Below, piece by piece: positions 26,564 to 34,638 of a stretch of DNA of 64,000 nucleotides; the stretch's first letter is position 1; every line of letters begins with the position of its first letter. The DNA is taken from NCBI GenBank assembly GCA_001263235.1, contig LGRD01000013.1, positions 96,775-160,774 of the forward strand, written 5' to 3'. Position numbers and translations under genes: made by a program. The notes beneath the pieces were generated by a model, which saw only the letters and a program-made list of their open reading frames with translations, was not told where the DNA came from and made no database searches. Source of the stretch: Methylibium sp. NZG. GTDB lineage: Bacteria > Pseudomonadota > Gammaproteobacteria > Burkholderiales > Burkholderiaceae_C.

Positions 26564-27769
26564 ATGACCGAAGCCTTCGTCTACGACGCCATCCGCACGC
26601 CGCGCGGCAAGGGCAAGAAGGACGGCAGCCTGCACGAGGTGAAGCCCGTCAACCTGCTGGCCGGTGTGCTGACCGAGCTGCAGCGGCGCAACGACTTCGA
26701 CACCGCGCAGATCGACGACATCGTGATGGGCGTGGTCTCGCCGGTGGGCGAACAGGGCTCGGTGATCGCGAAGGTGGCGGCGCTGAAGGCGGGCTGGGAC
26801 TTTCGCGCCTCGGGCGTGCAGATCAACCGCTTTTGCGCGTCGGGCCTGGAGGCGGTGAACATGGCCGCGCAGAAAGTGCGCTCGGGTTGGGAAGACCTGG
26901 TGGTGGCCGGCGGCGTGGAGAGCATGAGCCGCGTGCCGATCGGCTCCGACAGCGGCGCGTGGGCGCACGACCCGGAGACGAATTCTGCGACCGCGTTCGT
27001 GCCGCAAGGCGTGGGGGCCGACCTGATCGCGACGATGGAGGGTTTCAGCCGGCACGACGTCGATGCGTTTGCGCTGGAGTCGCAGAAGCGCGCCGCCAAG
27101 GCGCGCGAGGGTGGCTACTTTGCCGGCTCGGTGGTGCCGGTGAAGGACTTTCTGGACCAGACGATCCTGGACCACGACGAGTTCATCAAGGCGCACACCA
27201 CGCTGGAAGGACTGGCCTCGCTGAAGCCGGCGTTCGAACAGATGGGCGCGATGGGCTTCGATGCGGTGGCGCTGACGCGCTACCCGCAGGTCGAGCGCAT
27301 CCAGCACGTGCACCACGCGGGCAATTCGTCGGGCATCGTCGATGGTGCGGCGGCGATCCTCATTGGCTCCGAAGCAGCGGGCAAGGCGCACGGCTTCAAG
27401 CCCCGCGCGCGCATCGTCGCCGCCGCGTTGAGCGGGGCCGACCCGACCATCATGCTCACCGGCCCGATGCCGGCCGCGCGCAAAGCGCTGGCCAAGGCCG
27501 GCCTGGGCATCGACGACATCGACCTGTTCGAAGTGAACGAGGCGTTCGCCGCGGTGCCGATGCGCTTCATGAAGGAACTGGGCGTGCCGCACGAGAAGGT
27601 GAACGTGAACGGCGGCGCGATCGCGATGGGGCACCCGCTGGGCGCCACCGGCGCGATGATCCTGAACACGCTGATCGACGAGTTGCACCGGCGCGAACTG
27701 CGCTACGGGCTGGCCACCTTGTGCGTCGGCGGCGGCATGGGCATTGCCACGATCGTGGAGCGGATCTGA
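26564..27769 (+). CDS. Acetyl-CoA acyltransferase (thiolase)
   Basis: 401 residues. Thiolase active-site blocks are all present: Cys91 in [14 protein letters not shown], His357 in [14 protein letters not shown] and Cys387 in [10 protein letters not shown]. It cleaves 3-ketoacyl-CoA with CoA, the last step of beta-oxidation. The start [28 protein letters not shown] is family-typical, with a CAGGAGC ribosome site upstream. Its stop is followed without a gap by the FadB-like gene, so the two subunits of a trifunctional-type complex are made together. Confidence 0.94.
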   Translation: MTEAFVYDAIRTPRGKGKKDGSLHEVKPVNLLAGVLTELQRRNDFDTAQIDDIVMGVVSPVGEQGSVIAKVAALKAGWDFRASGVQINRFCASGLEAVNMAAQKVRSGWEDLVVAGGVESMSRVPIGSDSGAWAHDPETNSATAFVPQGVGADLIATMEGFSRHDVDAFALESQKRAAKAREGGYFAGSVVPVKDFLDQTILDHDEFIKAHTTLEGLASLKPAFEQMGAMGFDAVALTRYPQVERIQHVHHAGNSSGIVDGAAAILIGSEAAGKAHGFKPRARIVAAALSGADPTIMLTGPMPAARKALAKAGLGIDDIDLFEVNEAFAAVPMRFMKELGVPHEKVNVNGGAIAMGHPLGATGAMILNTLIDELHRRELRYGLATLCVGGGMGIATIVERI

Positions 27770-29911
27770 ATGAAGACCATCCGCTACGAACTGCAAGACG
27801 GCATCGCCACGCTGACCTTCGACGAGCCCGGCTCGCCGGTCAACACGATGTGCGTGGACTGGCAGCACGACATGACCGAGGCGGCCGCGCGCGTGCTGGC
27901 CGACAAGGACCAGATCAAGGGCATCGTGCTCGCTTCCGCCAAGAGCACCTTCTTCGCCGGTGCCGACCTGAAGGGCGTGATGCGCCTGACGCCGGCCGAC
28001 GCACCGCAGAGCTACGCGATGGTCGAGTTGGTGAAGAAGAACTTCCGCACCATCGAGACACTCGGCAAGCCGGTGGTGAGCTGCCTGAACGGCACCGCGC
28101 TCGGTGGCGGTTGGGAGCTGGCGCTGGTGGGCCACCACCGCATTGCGGTGGACGACAGCCGAATCCAGTTCGGCATGCCCGAGGTCACGCTCGGCCTGTT
28201 GCCCGGCGCCTCGGGCGTGACCAAGATGACGCGCCACCTGGGGCTGCTCGGCGCTCAACCTTACCTCGTCGAAGGCAAGCTGTTCGGCCCGCGCGAAGCA
28301 CGCGACCTGGGCCTGGTGCACGACTTGGTGGACGACGCGACCTACCTGCGCCCGCGCGCGTTGGCGTGGCTGGACGGGCGCGCGACAGCGCAACACCCGT
28401 GGGAAGCGGCGGACTACAAGATCCCCGGCGGCCTGCCCTCCAGCCCCAAGATCGCCGGCATGCTGACCGTGGCGCCAGCGATGCTGAAGAAGCAGACGCG
28501 CGGCCTGCTGCCGGCGCCCGAGGCGATCCTCGCGTGCATGGTCGAAGGCGCGATGGTGGACATGCCCACCGCCTTGCGCATCGAGAGCCGCTACCTTGCC
28601 AAACTCATGACCGGCGCGAACGCGAAGGCCATGATCAACACCTTCTTCTTCAACCTGAACGCGATCAAGAGCGGCCAGTCGCGCCCCGGCAAGGCGCCGA
28701 AGTTCAAGCCCGCGATGGTGGGCGTGCTGGGCGCCGGCATGATGGGTGGCGGCATTGCCTACGCGCAAGCGAGCCGCGGCATCGTGACGGTGCTGAAGGA
28801 CGTGAGCCGCGAGAAGGCCGAGATGGGCAAGGCCTACAGCATCAAGGTGATGCAGCCGAGAGTCGAGAAGGGTGCGATGAAATCGAGCGACCAGGTGATC
28901 GTGCTCGACCACATCCGCACCACCGACCACCCGCGCGACCTGCAGGGCTGCGAGCTGATCATCGAAGCGGTGTTCGAGAACCGCGAGATCAAGGCGCGCG
29001 CCACGAAAGAGGCCGAGCCGATGCTGGCCGACGGAGGCTTCTTCGCGTCGAACACCTCCACGCTGCCGATCAGCGGCCTGGCCGCGGCGAGTGCGCGGCC
29101 GGAGAAGTTCATCGGCATCCACTTCTTCAGCCCCGTCGACAAGATGAAGGTGGTGGAGATCGTGCGCGGCCAGCAGACCGACGACGAAACGGTGGCACGC
29201 GCGTTCGACTACGTGCAGGCGCTGGGCAAGATCCCGATCGTCGTGAACGACTCGCGCGGCTTCTTCACCAGCCGGGTGTTCGGCACTTTCGTGCGCGAGG
29301 GCGTGGCGATGCTCGGCGAGGGCATCCCCGCCGCGGCGATCGAGAACGCCGGCATCCAGGCCGGCATGCCGGTCGGGCCGCTGGCGGTGGTCGACGAAAC
29401 CTCGCTCAGCCTGAGCGTGCACGTGATGGAGCAGACGCGCGCCGACTTTGCGGCCGAAGGCAAAGCGTATGTCACCTCACCCGGCGAGGCGCTGATCGAG
29501 CGCATGGTGAAGGAACACAAGCGGCCCGGCCGCGCTGGTGGCGGCGGCTTCTACGACTACCCGGCGGGTGGCAAAAAGCACCTGTGGCCGCAGCTCAAAC
29601 CGCTGTTCGAGAAGCCCGGCCTGGCCTGGGACATCACCGAGATGAAGGACCGGCTGCTCTACCGCCAGGCCATCGAAACCGCGCGCTGCCTGAGCGAGAA
29701 CGTACTGACCACCGTCGCCGAAGCCAACGTCGGGTCGATCTTCGCGATCGGCTTCCCGGCCTGGACGGGCGGGGCGATGCAGTTCATCTACGGCATGGGC
29801 ATTGATGCGTTCATGCGCAGGGCCGATGAATTGGCGCAGCGGCATGGCGATGGGTTTCGCATCAGCCCGGATGTGGCGGACGCGATTCGGCGGCATGAGC
29901 CGAAGTGGTGA
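27770..29911 (+). CDS. FadB/FadJ-like enoyl-CoA hydratase / 3-hydroxyacyl-CoA dehydrogenase
   Basis: 713 residues, the usual size of the multifunctional alpha subunit. The N-terminal crotonase domain has both catalytic acids, Glu116 (GTALGGGWELAL) and Glu138 (GMPEVTLGLLPGASG). The dehydrogenase half begins with a dinucleotide site GVLGAGMMGGGIAYAQA near residue 315 and has IHFFSPVDKMKVVEIV with the catalytic His near residue 450. It works with the thiolase immediately upstream. From 29912 to the repeat element at 30002 there is no further gene. Confidence 0.95.
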   Translation: MKTIRYELQDGIATLTFDEPGSPVNTMCVDWQHDMTEAAARVLADKDQIKGIVLASAKSTFFAGADLKGVMRLTPADAPQSYAMVELVKKNFRTIETLGKPVVSCLNGTALGGGWELALVGHHRIAVDDSRIQFGMPEVTLGLLPGASGVTKMTRHLGLLGAQPYLVEGKLFGPREARDLGLVHDLVDDATYLRPRALAWLDGRATAQHPWEAADYKIPGGLPSSPKIAGMLTVAPAMLKKQTRGLLPAPEAILACMVEGAMVDMPTALRIESRYLAKLMTGANAKAMINTFFFNLNAIKSGQSRPGKAPKFKPAMVGVLGAGMMGGGIAYAQASRGIVTVLKDVSREKAEMGKAYSIKVMQPRVEKGAMKSSDQVIVLDHIRTTDHPRDLQGCELIIEAVFENREIKARATKEAEPMLADGGFFASNTSTLPISGLAAASARPEKFIGIHFFSPVDKMKVVEIVRGQQTDDETVARAFDYVQALGKIPIVVNDSRGFFTSRVFGTFVREGVAMLGEGIPAAAIENAGIQAGMPVGPLAVVDETSLSLSVHVMEQTRADFAAEGKAYVTSPGEALIERMVKEHKRPGRAGGGGFYDYPAGGKKHLWPQLKPLFEKPGLAWDITEMKDRLLYRQAIETARCLSENVLTTVAEANVGSIFAIGFPAWTGGAMQFIYGMGIDAFMRRADELAQRHGDGFRISPDVADAIRRHEPKW

Positions 29912-30001
29912 GGTGGCCTTTGACCTGACCGCGGCTCGTTCGCGGTGCGAAGTGCCGATGAGGCGGGCTCATTCCAGTTTCGCTTGACGGTTGGCGCGCT
30001 C

Positions 30002-30231
30002 GCGCCAGGCGACACCCGGCAGAGGCTCATGCGGGGGCGGTCGCCGAGTACGGCGACTCCGCTGCGCTGCTCGGTCTGAAGGTCGCGTCGGCAAACTCAC
30101 TGCGCTCCCTTCGGTCCGCTCCGTTCAAACAATGCCGACGGGTCAGTTCACGAAGCGCGCGAGCGCGCCGACCTTCAGCCCTGTGCTGCTCGCCGCCCCC
30201 GAAATCGCCCCTGCCGGGTGCCGCCTGGCGC
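30002..30231 (+). repeat. Structured repeat element, copy C
   Basis: 230 bases bounded by 21-base inverted ends (30002-30022 and 30211-30231, one mismatch). Inside are a hairpin GTCGCCG / AGTA / CGGCGAC (30040-30057), a helix GTCGGCA (30087-30093) with TGCCGAC (30133-30139) closing a conserved loop, and a GCGCGC hairpin (30155-30168). The loop words AACTCACT, CTCCGTTCAAACA and GTCAGTTCACGAAGCGCGC recur in copies A and B near 58 kb, while the stem sequences differ but still pair. It fills most of the 320-base gap after the FadB-like gene. It could be a MITE-like element, a structured RNA, or both. Confidence 0.8.
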
Positions 30232-30384
30232 TTTTCGCTGCTGGCACGCGCGCCATCAGTGGTGGTGCCTGAGGAATTCAATGTGTTGATCAATCCGATG
30301 CACGCCGACATCGCAAGCGTCAAAGCGAAGAAGGTGCGCAAGTGGCTGTACGACGCGCGGCTTGCGCGAAAGCGGGCGAGTTGA
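30232..30384 (+). pseudogene. C-terminal remnant of a RES-domain toxin
   Basis: The frame FSLLARAPSVVVPEEFNVLINPMHADIASVKAKKVRKWLYDARL, then a stop at 30382-30384, matches the C-terminal end of RES-domain proteins (VPSVVVPEEFN, LINPMH, YDARL). RES toxins consume NAD+ and are paired with an Xre/MbcA-type antitoxin. Neither the rest of the toxin nor an antitoxin gene is present, and the remnant begins exactly where repeat element C ends. This implies that insertion of, or recombination at, the element removed the rest. Confidence 0.7.
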
Positions 30385-30416
30385 CGCAGAAGCCCGCGCG
30401 AGCAGCGCGCATCGGA

Positions 30417-30833
30417 TCAAACCCCTTCGACGCGAGGATCGCCCTCGCGCACGAGGGCGGCAAAGTGCTTGCGGTCCAGCGTCACCAGCGCCTCGGCGCC
30501 GCTCTTGCGCGCGGCCACGAGGTGCAGGTAGTCGTACACCGCGCCGCCACGCACGCCGCGTGACTGGGCTTGTGCCAGCGCCGCCATCACGTCGCGCTCG
30601 GTCAGCGCCACTGTTTTCACGTACGGCAGCACGCTCTCGTGAATCAGCCGGTGCGCCAGGTCTGCACCGACGCGCAAGCCCTGCGCGCCGCCGGTGAGGG
30701 TGGAGAACACCTCGGCCAGCGCATGCACATACAGCATGTGGCCGCCTTGCAGCAGCAGCGCGCTGCAGGCTTCGTGGTGCGGTTCGGCCTCGTGCAGAGA
30801 AGCGAGCACCACCGAACTGTCGAGAAGGCGCAT
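30417..30833 (-). CDS. PIN-domain toxin (VapC-like)
   Basis: 138 residues. MRLLDSSVVLASLHEAEPHHEACS gives the first acidic block, ALAEVFSTLTGG the second, and AVYDYLHLVAARKSGAEALVTLDRKHF the C-terminal acids of a PIN nuclease. It lies 103 bases downstream of an AbrB-like antitoxin on the same strand; that gap is longer than usual, and the upstream frame is open, so the true start could be earlier. Confidence 0.85.
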   Translation of the reverse strand: MRLLDSSVVLASLHEAEPHHEACSALLLQGGHMLYVHALAEVFSTLTGGAQGLRVGADLAHRLIHESVLPYVKTVALTERDVMAALAQAQSRGVRGGAVYDYLHLVAARKSGAEALVTLDRKHFAALVREGDPRVEGV

Positions 30834-30936
30834 CAGCAGCGCGGCCGCGGCGTGCGTGGCATCGGCAGCAACAGGAGCGGCGAAGTCGGCGACGACATGG
30901 ACGACGGAGCCGGCGACTGAATCAACGCCGCACGAA

Positions 30937-31212
30937 TCAGCGCCGCACGTCGCGACGGCCCGCGCGCGCAGCCTGCGTCTGGCGCTCGGCGCGAATCGCT
31001 GTCGCCGCGTCCAGCGGCTCGCCGGTGGATGCCAGTACCAGGCGCCCGCCCTTGCGCACGACGGCGGCCTCGGGCGGCGCCTCAGGCGTCAGCTCGATGC
31101 GCTCGCCCACCACTTCAACGGTGAACCGAGCGCCCGGTGCCAAGCGCAACTGCTTGCGCACTTCGCTGGGCAAGACGACGCGGCCGGTGCTGTCGAGGGT
31201 GGTGGAGTCCAT
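30937..31212 (-). CDS. AbrB/MazE-like antitoxin
   Basis: 91 residues from the ATG of MDSTTLDSTGRVVLPSEVRKQLRLAPGARFTVEVVGERIELTPE, a textbook swapped-hairpin AbrB DNA-binding domain, followed by a charged C-terminal tail that should bind the PIN toxin. The gene is divergent from the next TA pair; the 204 bases between them (31213-31416) hold both promoters, with a -10-like TAAAAT at 31377 facing right. Confidence 0.88.
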   Translation of the reverse strand: MDSTTLDSTGRVVLPSEVRKQLRLAPGARFTVEVVGERIELTPEAPPEAAVVRKGGRLVLASTGEPLDAATAIRAERQTQAARAGRRDVRR

Positions 31213-31416
31213 GGCTTGTTGGCTGGGAAGGGATGTGGGACGTGACCTGGGGCGCATTGTGCCACGCCCTGGCAATTGAGCAGACCGGCTCCCCGAGGAG
31301 TCGTTCTTGCGGCCGGTTCCCGCAGACTGGGGCCATCGCACACCGCAGTTGGCAGCCCGATTGATGCAGTCCTCGCTAAAATGCACCGAACCTGAATCTC
31401 TGCATCTGGAGCCATC

Positions 31417-31644
31417 ATGCGCACCACCTTCACCTTGGACGACGACGCTGCCGCGCTGGCGCAAAACTACGCCAAGGCTCGCTCGTTGCGGCTGGGCAAG
31501 GCGGTGTCGGAGTTGATCCGCCGCGCCAGCACGCCGCCCGTCGGCTTGAAGAAGAAGGGTGGGCTTTGGGTGATTGCGGCACCGCCCGGCGCGCCCAAGA
31601 TGACCTCGCAGCAGGTCAAGGACATGATCGACGATCTGCCCTGA
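31417..31644 (+). CDS. Ribbon-helix-helix type antitoxin
   Basis: 75 residues. MRTTFTLDDDAAALAQNYAKARSLRLGKAVSELIRRA has the ribbon-helix-helix pattern of VapB-like repressors. The tail (GLWVIAAPPGAPKMTSQQVKDMIDDLP) is the expected toxin-binding segment. It precedes a PIN toxin by nine bases. It should repress the module together with the toxin. Confidence 0.85.
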   Translation: MRTTFTLDDDAAALAQNYAKARSLRLGKAVSELIRRASTPPVGLKKKGGLWVIAAPPGAPKMTSQQVKDMIDDLP

Positions 31645-31653
31645 AGGCGGCCC

Positions 31654-32094
31654 ATGGCGCAGCATCTGCTGGACGTCAATGCGCTGATCGCGCTGAGCTG
31701 GGAAGGGCACGCCCACCACGACCGGATGGTGGCCTGGTTCAAGCGTCATGCCAGGGGCGGCTGGGCCACCTGTGCCATCACACAAGCCGGCTTCGTGCGG
31801 GTGCTCAGCCAACCGGCGCTGGGCCCGGCGGCGTCCACGGTCGCCGAACTGGCCGAGGCGCTGGCGCACAACCTGGCGCACCCTGCGCACCGGCTGCTGG
31901 CGCTGGACTTCGACTTCGCTGCCGTGCAGGCCTGTTGCACGGGCGGCGTGGTCGGCCATCGGCAGGTGACCGACGCCTACCTGCTCACCGCGGCCGTGCG
32001 CAGCGGCATGAAGCTGTTGACCTTCGACAGCGGTCTGAGCACGCTGCTGGCTGGCGCTGCCGAGCGCAGCGCCCATATCGAGGTGCTGCGGTAG
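31654..32094 (+). CDS. PIN-domain toxin
   Basis: 146 residues. MAQHLLDVNALIALSWEGHAHHDRMVAWF holds the first Asp, CAITQAGFVRVLSQPAL the second block and RQVTDAYLLTAAVRSGMKLLTFD the C-terminal acids. This is the longer PIN subtype (TA_00278/VapC type) commonly paired with an RHH antitoxin as here. It should be a ribonuclease. Immediately downstream is a short region with a small orphan gene. Confidence 0.88.
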   Translation: MAQHLLDVNALIALSWEGHAHHDRMVAWFKRHARGGWATCAITQAGFVRVLSQPALGPAASTVAELAEALAHNLAHPAHRLLALDFDFAAVQACCTGGVVGHRQVTDAYLLTAAVRSGMKLLTFDSGLSTLLAGAAERSAHIEVLR

Positions 32095-32210
32095 CTGCGG
32101 CTGCCCAACGGCTCGATGTATTTTGGCGGGCACTTGCCGCTCTGTTCGCGGGATCAAACCGCCTCGGGCGGCTTGACCATTCGGCAACCGAGCACGCCTG
32201 GGAGGCGACC

Positions 32211-32402
32211 ATGAATGAACACGCACCCCTGCCGACCATCGAGAGGATCGAAACCTTGCGGCAGTTCTTCCGGTCGCGCCGAAGCGCCGCCGACTGGCCG
32301 CAAGACGCCACGACCGCGGGCAGCGCCTGGGCGTCCACCCAATGGCCTCAGACCGAGTGGAGCGACACCCTGCTCGACCTTGAGGCACCGGAAGCCGACT
32401 GA
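32211..32402 (+). CDS. Small hypothetical protein
   Basis: 63 residues (MNEHAPLPTIERIETLRQFFRSRRSAADW ... TLLDLEAPEAD), with a GGGAGG site seven bases before the ATG and stop just before the convergent AgmX-like gene. Tryptophan-rich and acidic at the end. No family recognised. The good ribosome site supports it, but the short length keeps confidence modest. Confidence 0.45.
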   Translation: MNEHAPLPTIERIETLRQFFRSRRSAADWPQDATTAGSAWASTQWPQTEWSDTLLDLEAPEAD

Positions 32403-32443
32403 AGGGCAGCGCATCGCGCGGGCGCTTGGCCCGCGCGCGCCCG

Positions 32444-33541
32444 TCACGACGGCAGAAAGTCCACCGGCCAGTTCACCACCATCTGCGCCACGTCCTTCGC
32501 GCCGAAGTTGAACTGGCGGATGCGCGCGAGCAGCTTGCTTTCCAACTCGGGCGACTTCAGCTCGCTGGAGACGATGCGGCACTCCACCTCGCCCGACGGC
32601 GCGATCTTCAGCTCCAGCACGACCTTGCCTTGCAACGCCGGCTCTTCGCGCAGCGCGCGGTTGTAGATGGCGTAGATCGCGCCCTTGTTGCGCTCGAACA
32701 CGAGCTTGATCTCTTCGATCGAGCGCGAGGCCTTGCCGCTGCCTTCGCGCTGCACCGTGCCGCCCGCTCCACCCCCGGTGCCGGTGCCATCGCCCCGGCC
32801 GCCGCGCACACCGCCGCCGCCTGCGCCACCGCCACCCCCGCCGCCGGCCACGCCTTCGACCAGCGTGGTCGCGCGGCCCGCCAGCCCGCCGCCGCCGGTG
32901 TTGCGGCTGTAGGCCGCGGTGTTGATGCCGCCGCTGCCGCCGGTGGCGTTGCTGGTGATCATCGAGCGGTCGGGCACGCCCGCGTCTTTGCCGGCGCCAA
33001 CGCCCACGCCGGTGGTGGTGCCCACGCCAGGGCCTTGCTTGATGTCTTGCGACAACTGCACCGCCACCGGCGCGCCGCGCAGTTCGGCCAACTGGTCGGC
33101 CATGGCGAGCAGGCCAACGCCCGACGCCTTCTTGCGCGCGTTGTCGGCCAGCTGTTCACCCGGCGGCTTGTTCGGCTGCGGCTGGCGCGCTTCGGGCGCG
33201 ACCGCGGCCTTGGGCGGCTGGGGCCGCGCGGGCTCGGGTTTGTTGAGGCTGGGCGTCGGCGGCGTGGGCGTGGCCTCGGCTTTGGGCACCGCAGGCGCCT
33301 TGATCGGCGGTGGCGGCGGCACGGGCTCGCGTTCGAGCAGCAGCTTGGCCAGCCGCGGCGGCAGTTCTTGCGGCTGGGTGCGGTCGACCTTGGGCGGCGG
33401 CACGAAGATCATCGCCAGGCACAGCAGCCCGGCCACGATCATCACATTGCGCAGGATGCGCCGAAAGCGCGCTTCGTCTTCGACCGACGGCGACCACGCG
33501 AGCAGCGGCGCGCGGAAAGAAATCGCGGCAGCGGCGCTCAT
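32444..33541 (-). CDS. AgmX/PglI-TonB-like protein
   Basis: 365 residues. One membrane anchor near residues 32-49 (NVMIVAGLLCLAMIFVP), then a long Pro/Ala/Lys linker (residues about 70-130), a Gly-rich region with long glycine runs (about 180-265) and a C-terminal domain (SIEEIKLVFERNKGAIYAIYNRALREEPALQGKVVLELKIAPSGEVECRIV) of the AgmX/PglI type, a relative of the TonB C-terminal fold. Such proteins transmit force from an ExbB/ExbD motor across the periplasm, as in myxobacterial gliding and TonB systems. It is the last gene of the 17-gene operon and overlaps ExbD by four bases. Confidence 0.88.
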   Translation of the reverse strand: MSAAAAISFRAPLLAWSPSVEDEARFRRILRNVMIVAGLLCLAMIFVPPPKVDRTQPQELPPRLAKLLLEREPVPPPPPIKAPAVPKAEATPTPPTPSLNKPEPARPQPPKAAVAPEARQPQPNKPPGEQLADNARKKASGVGLLAMADQLAELRGAPVAVQLSQDIKQGPGVGTTTGVGVGAGKDAGVPDRSMITSNATGGSGGINTAAYSRNTGGGGLAGRATTLVEGVAGGGGGGGAGGGGVRGGRGDGTGTGGGAGGTVQREGSGKASRSIEEIKLVFERNKGAIYAIYNRALREEPALQGKVVLELKIAPSGEVECRIVSSELKSPELESKLLARIRQFNFGAKDVAQMVVNWPVDFLPS

Positions 33542-34029
33542 GCTTCCTTCCTCCGCACCGCAAACGACACGTCGCTGAAGTTGGCGCGCGCGCTGGTGTA
33601 CATCACCTTGCGCAGCAGGCTGTAGGGGATGTTCTGGTCGCCCATGATCGTGATCGCCTTGGTCTGCGCCTGGTTCTCGGCGCGCACCACCTGGCGGTTG
33701 GCGAGCAGGTCGAGCTCGGCCTTCAGCGGCTCGATGAGTTCGCCCTTGTTCGCCATCACGTCGGCCACCGAAGCGACCTTGCGGCCATCGACCAGGATGT
33801 CGGTGCCGCTCACCACCACGACGATGGTCTCCTTCGGCGCCTTCTCGGCCATCGACTCGGGCAGCTTCACCGCCTTGGGGCTGGCCATCAGCTCCACGCC
33901 CGACGCGCTGGAGAGCAGGAAGAAGATGAGGATCGTGAACACGTCGATCAGCGACACCAGGTTCATGTCGAGCATGTTCTGGTTGCGGCTCTTTCGTTCG
34001 GCGCGCTTTTGCAGCGGGGTCAGTTTCAT
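33538..34029 (-). CDS. ExbD/TolR-like motor protein 1
   Basis: 163 residues. The single membrane helix MLDMNLVSLIDVFTILIFFLLSS carries the conserved proton-carrying Asp, and the periplasmic domain follows. ExbD/TolR proteins use the proton gradient with an ExbB/TolQ partner to drive TonB-like proteins. The neighbours are an AgmX-like protein and a second ExbD-like gene that lacks the Asp. Sixteen bases separate it from the second copy. Confidence 0.92.
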   Translation of the reverse strand: MKLTPLQKRAERKSRNQNMLDMNLVSLIDVFTILIFFLLSSASGVELMASPKAVKLPESMAEKAPKETIVVVVSGTDILVDGRKVASVADVMANKGELIEPLKAELDLLANRQVVRAENQAQTKAITIMGDQNIPYSLLRKVMYTSARANFSDVSFAVRRKEA

Positions 34030-34045
34030 GTCGGCCTCCGTTGGG

Positions 34046-34600
34046 TCACTTCGGCTTGGATGGCGCTGATGCCGCGGATGGCACGGAAGTCGGCGCGTCT
34101 CCGATCGAGATGTTCGGGAACAGCTCCGCGCGCGTCACCTTGTTGCCCGCCACCGTCTGCGCCTCGCGCATCGCGTCCATCACCTGCACCAGCGTGTCGT
34201 ACGACGTGTTGGGTTCGGCGAGCAACGTGGAGTCGGTCTTGTCGGGGAACTTGGCCTTGATCTGCACCATCAGCGACGACAGCGCCTTCACGTCGGGCCC
34301 GGCGGCTGTGGGCGTGCCGGCGGCCGTGCGCACCGAAGCCACGTTCGGGATGCTCTGGATCAAGCCGCCGATGCGGTCGCCGACCTCCAGGCTCTCGGGC
34401 CGGATCACGACTTCGAGCTTCAGGTCTTCGGCCTTCAACTGCTCCACTCCTGAGTTCTGCGCCGGCAGCGACACGTCCAGCACCGACAGCCGAGTGAATA
34501 CCGCGGTGGACAGCAAAAAGGGCACCAGCACCACGATCAGGTTGATGAACGCGGTGATCTCCAGGTGCGCGGCCTCTTTGCGCAGGCGACGGACTCGCAT
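34046..34600 (-). CDS. ExbD/TolR-like protein 2, membrane Asp replaced by Asn
   Basis: 184 residues. The membrane helix ITAFINLIVVLVPFLLSTAVF matches the ExbD helix, but the expected Asp is Asn. Therefore this subunit cannot carry protons the usual way and may be structural. The periplasmic part is longer than in copy 1 (LKAEDLKLEVVIRPESLEVGDRIGGLIQSIP). Two ExbD-like subunits, one with and one without the acid, are also known in gliding motors (AglS/AglV type). The name assignment is by fold and context. Confidence 0.82.
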   Translation of the reverse strand: MRVRRLRKEAAHLEITAFINLIVVLVPFLLSTAVFTRLSVLDVSLPAQNSGVEQLKAEDLKLEVVIRPESLEVGDRIGGLIQSIPNVASVRTAAGTPTAAGPDVKALSSLMVQIKAKFPDKTDSTLLAEPNTSYDTLVQVMDAMREAQTVAGNKVTRAELFPNISIGDAPTSVPSAASAPSKPK

Positions 34601-34638
34601 GGTCGGCGCTCCTTCTCTTCTCTATCGGGTCTGTCGGA

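Noticed and set aside
26504..29422. A 972-codon open frame antisense to the same genes
   Set aside because: Composition is His/Arg/Ala-rich with no domain; long antisense frames are expected in GC-rich genes.
26461..29805. A 1114-codon open frame on the plus strand over the thiolase and FadB-like genes
   Set aside because: It is out of frame with both well-conserved enzymes, is rich in Arg/Ala/Gly and matches no family; it is a shadow of high-GC codon use.
29912..30001. Upstream half of the RES toxin left of element C
   Set aside because: None of the three plus-strand frames shows RES-like residues there, so the toxin front part appears lost rather than simply interrupted.
30002..30231. IscB-associated (HEARO/OMEGA) RNA
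   Set aside because: Considered because of the compact multi-helix layout, but no IscB or TnpB gene is near and I cannot match the known motif by eye; left as an alternative to test.
32095..32210. Extension of the small 63-residue gene upstream
   Set aside because: The upstream frame overlaps the PIN toxin gene and lacks conservation; the GGGAGG site supports the start at 32211.
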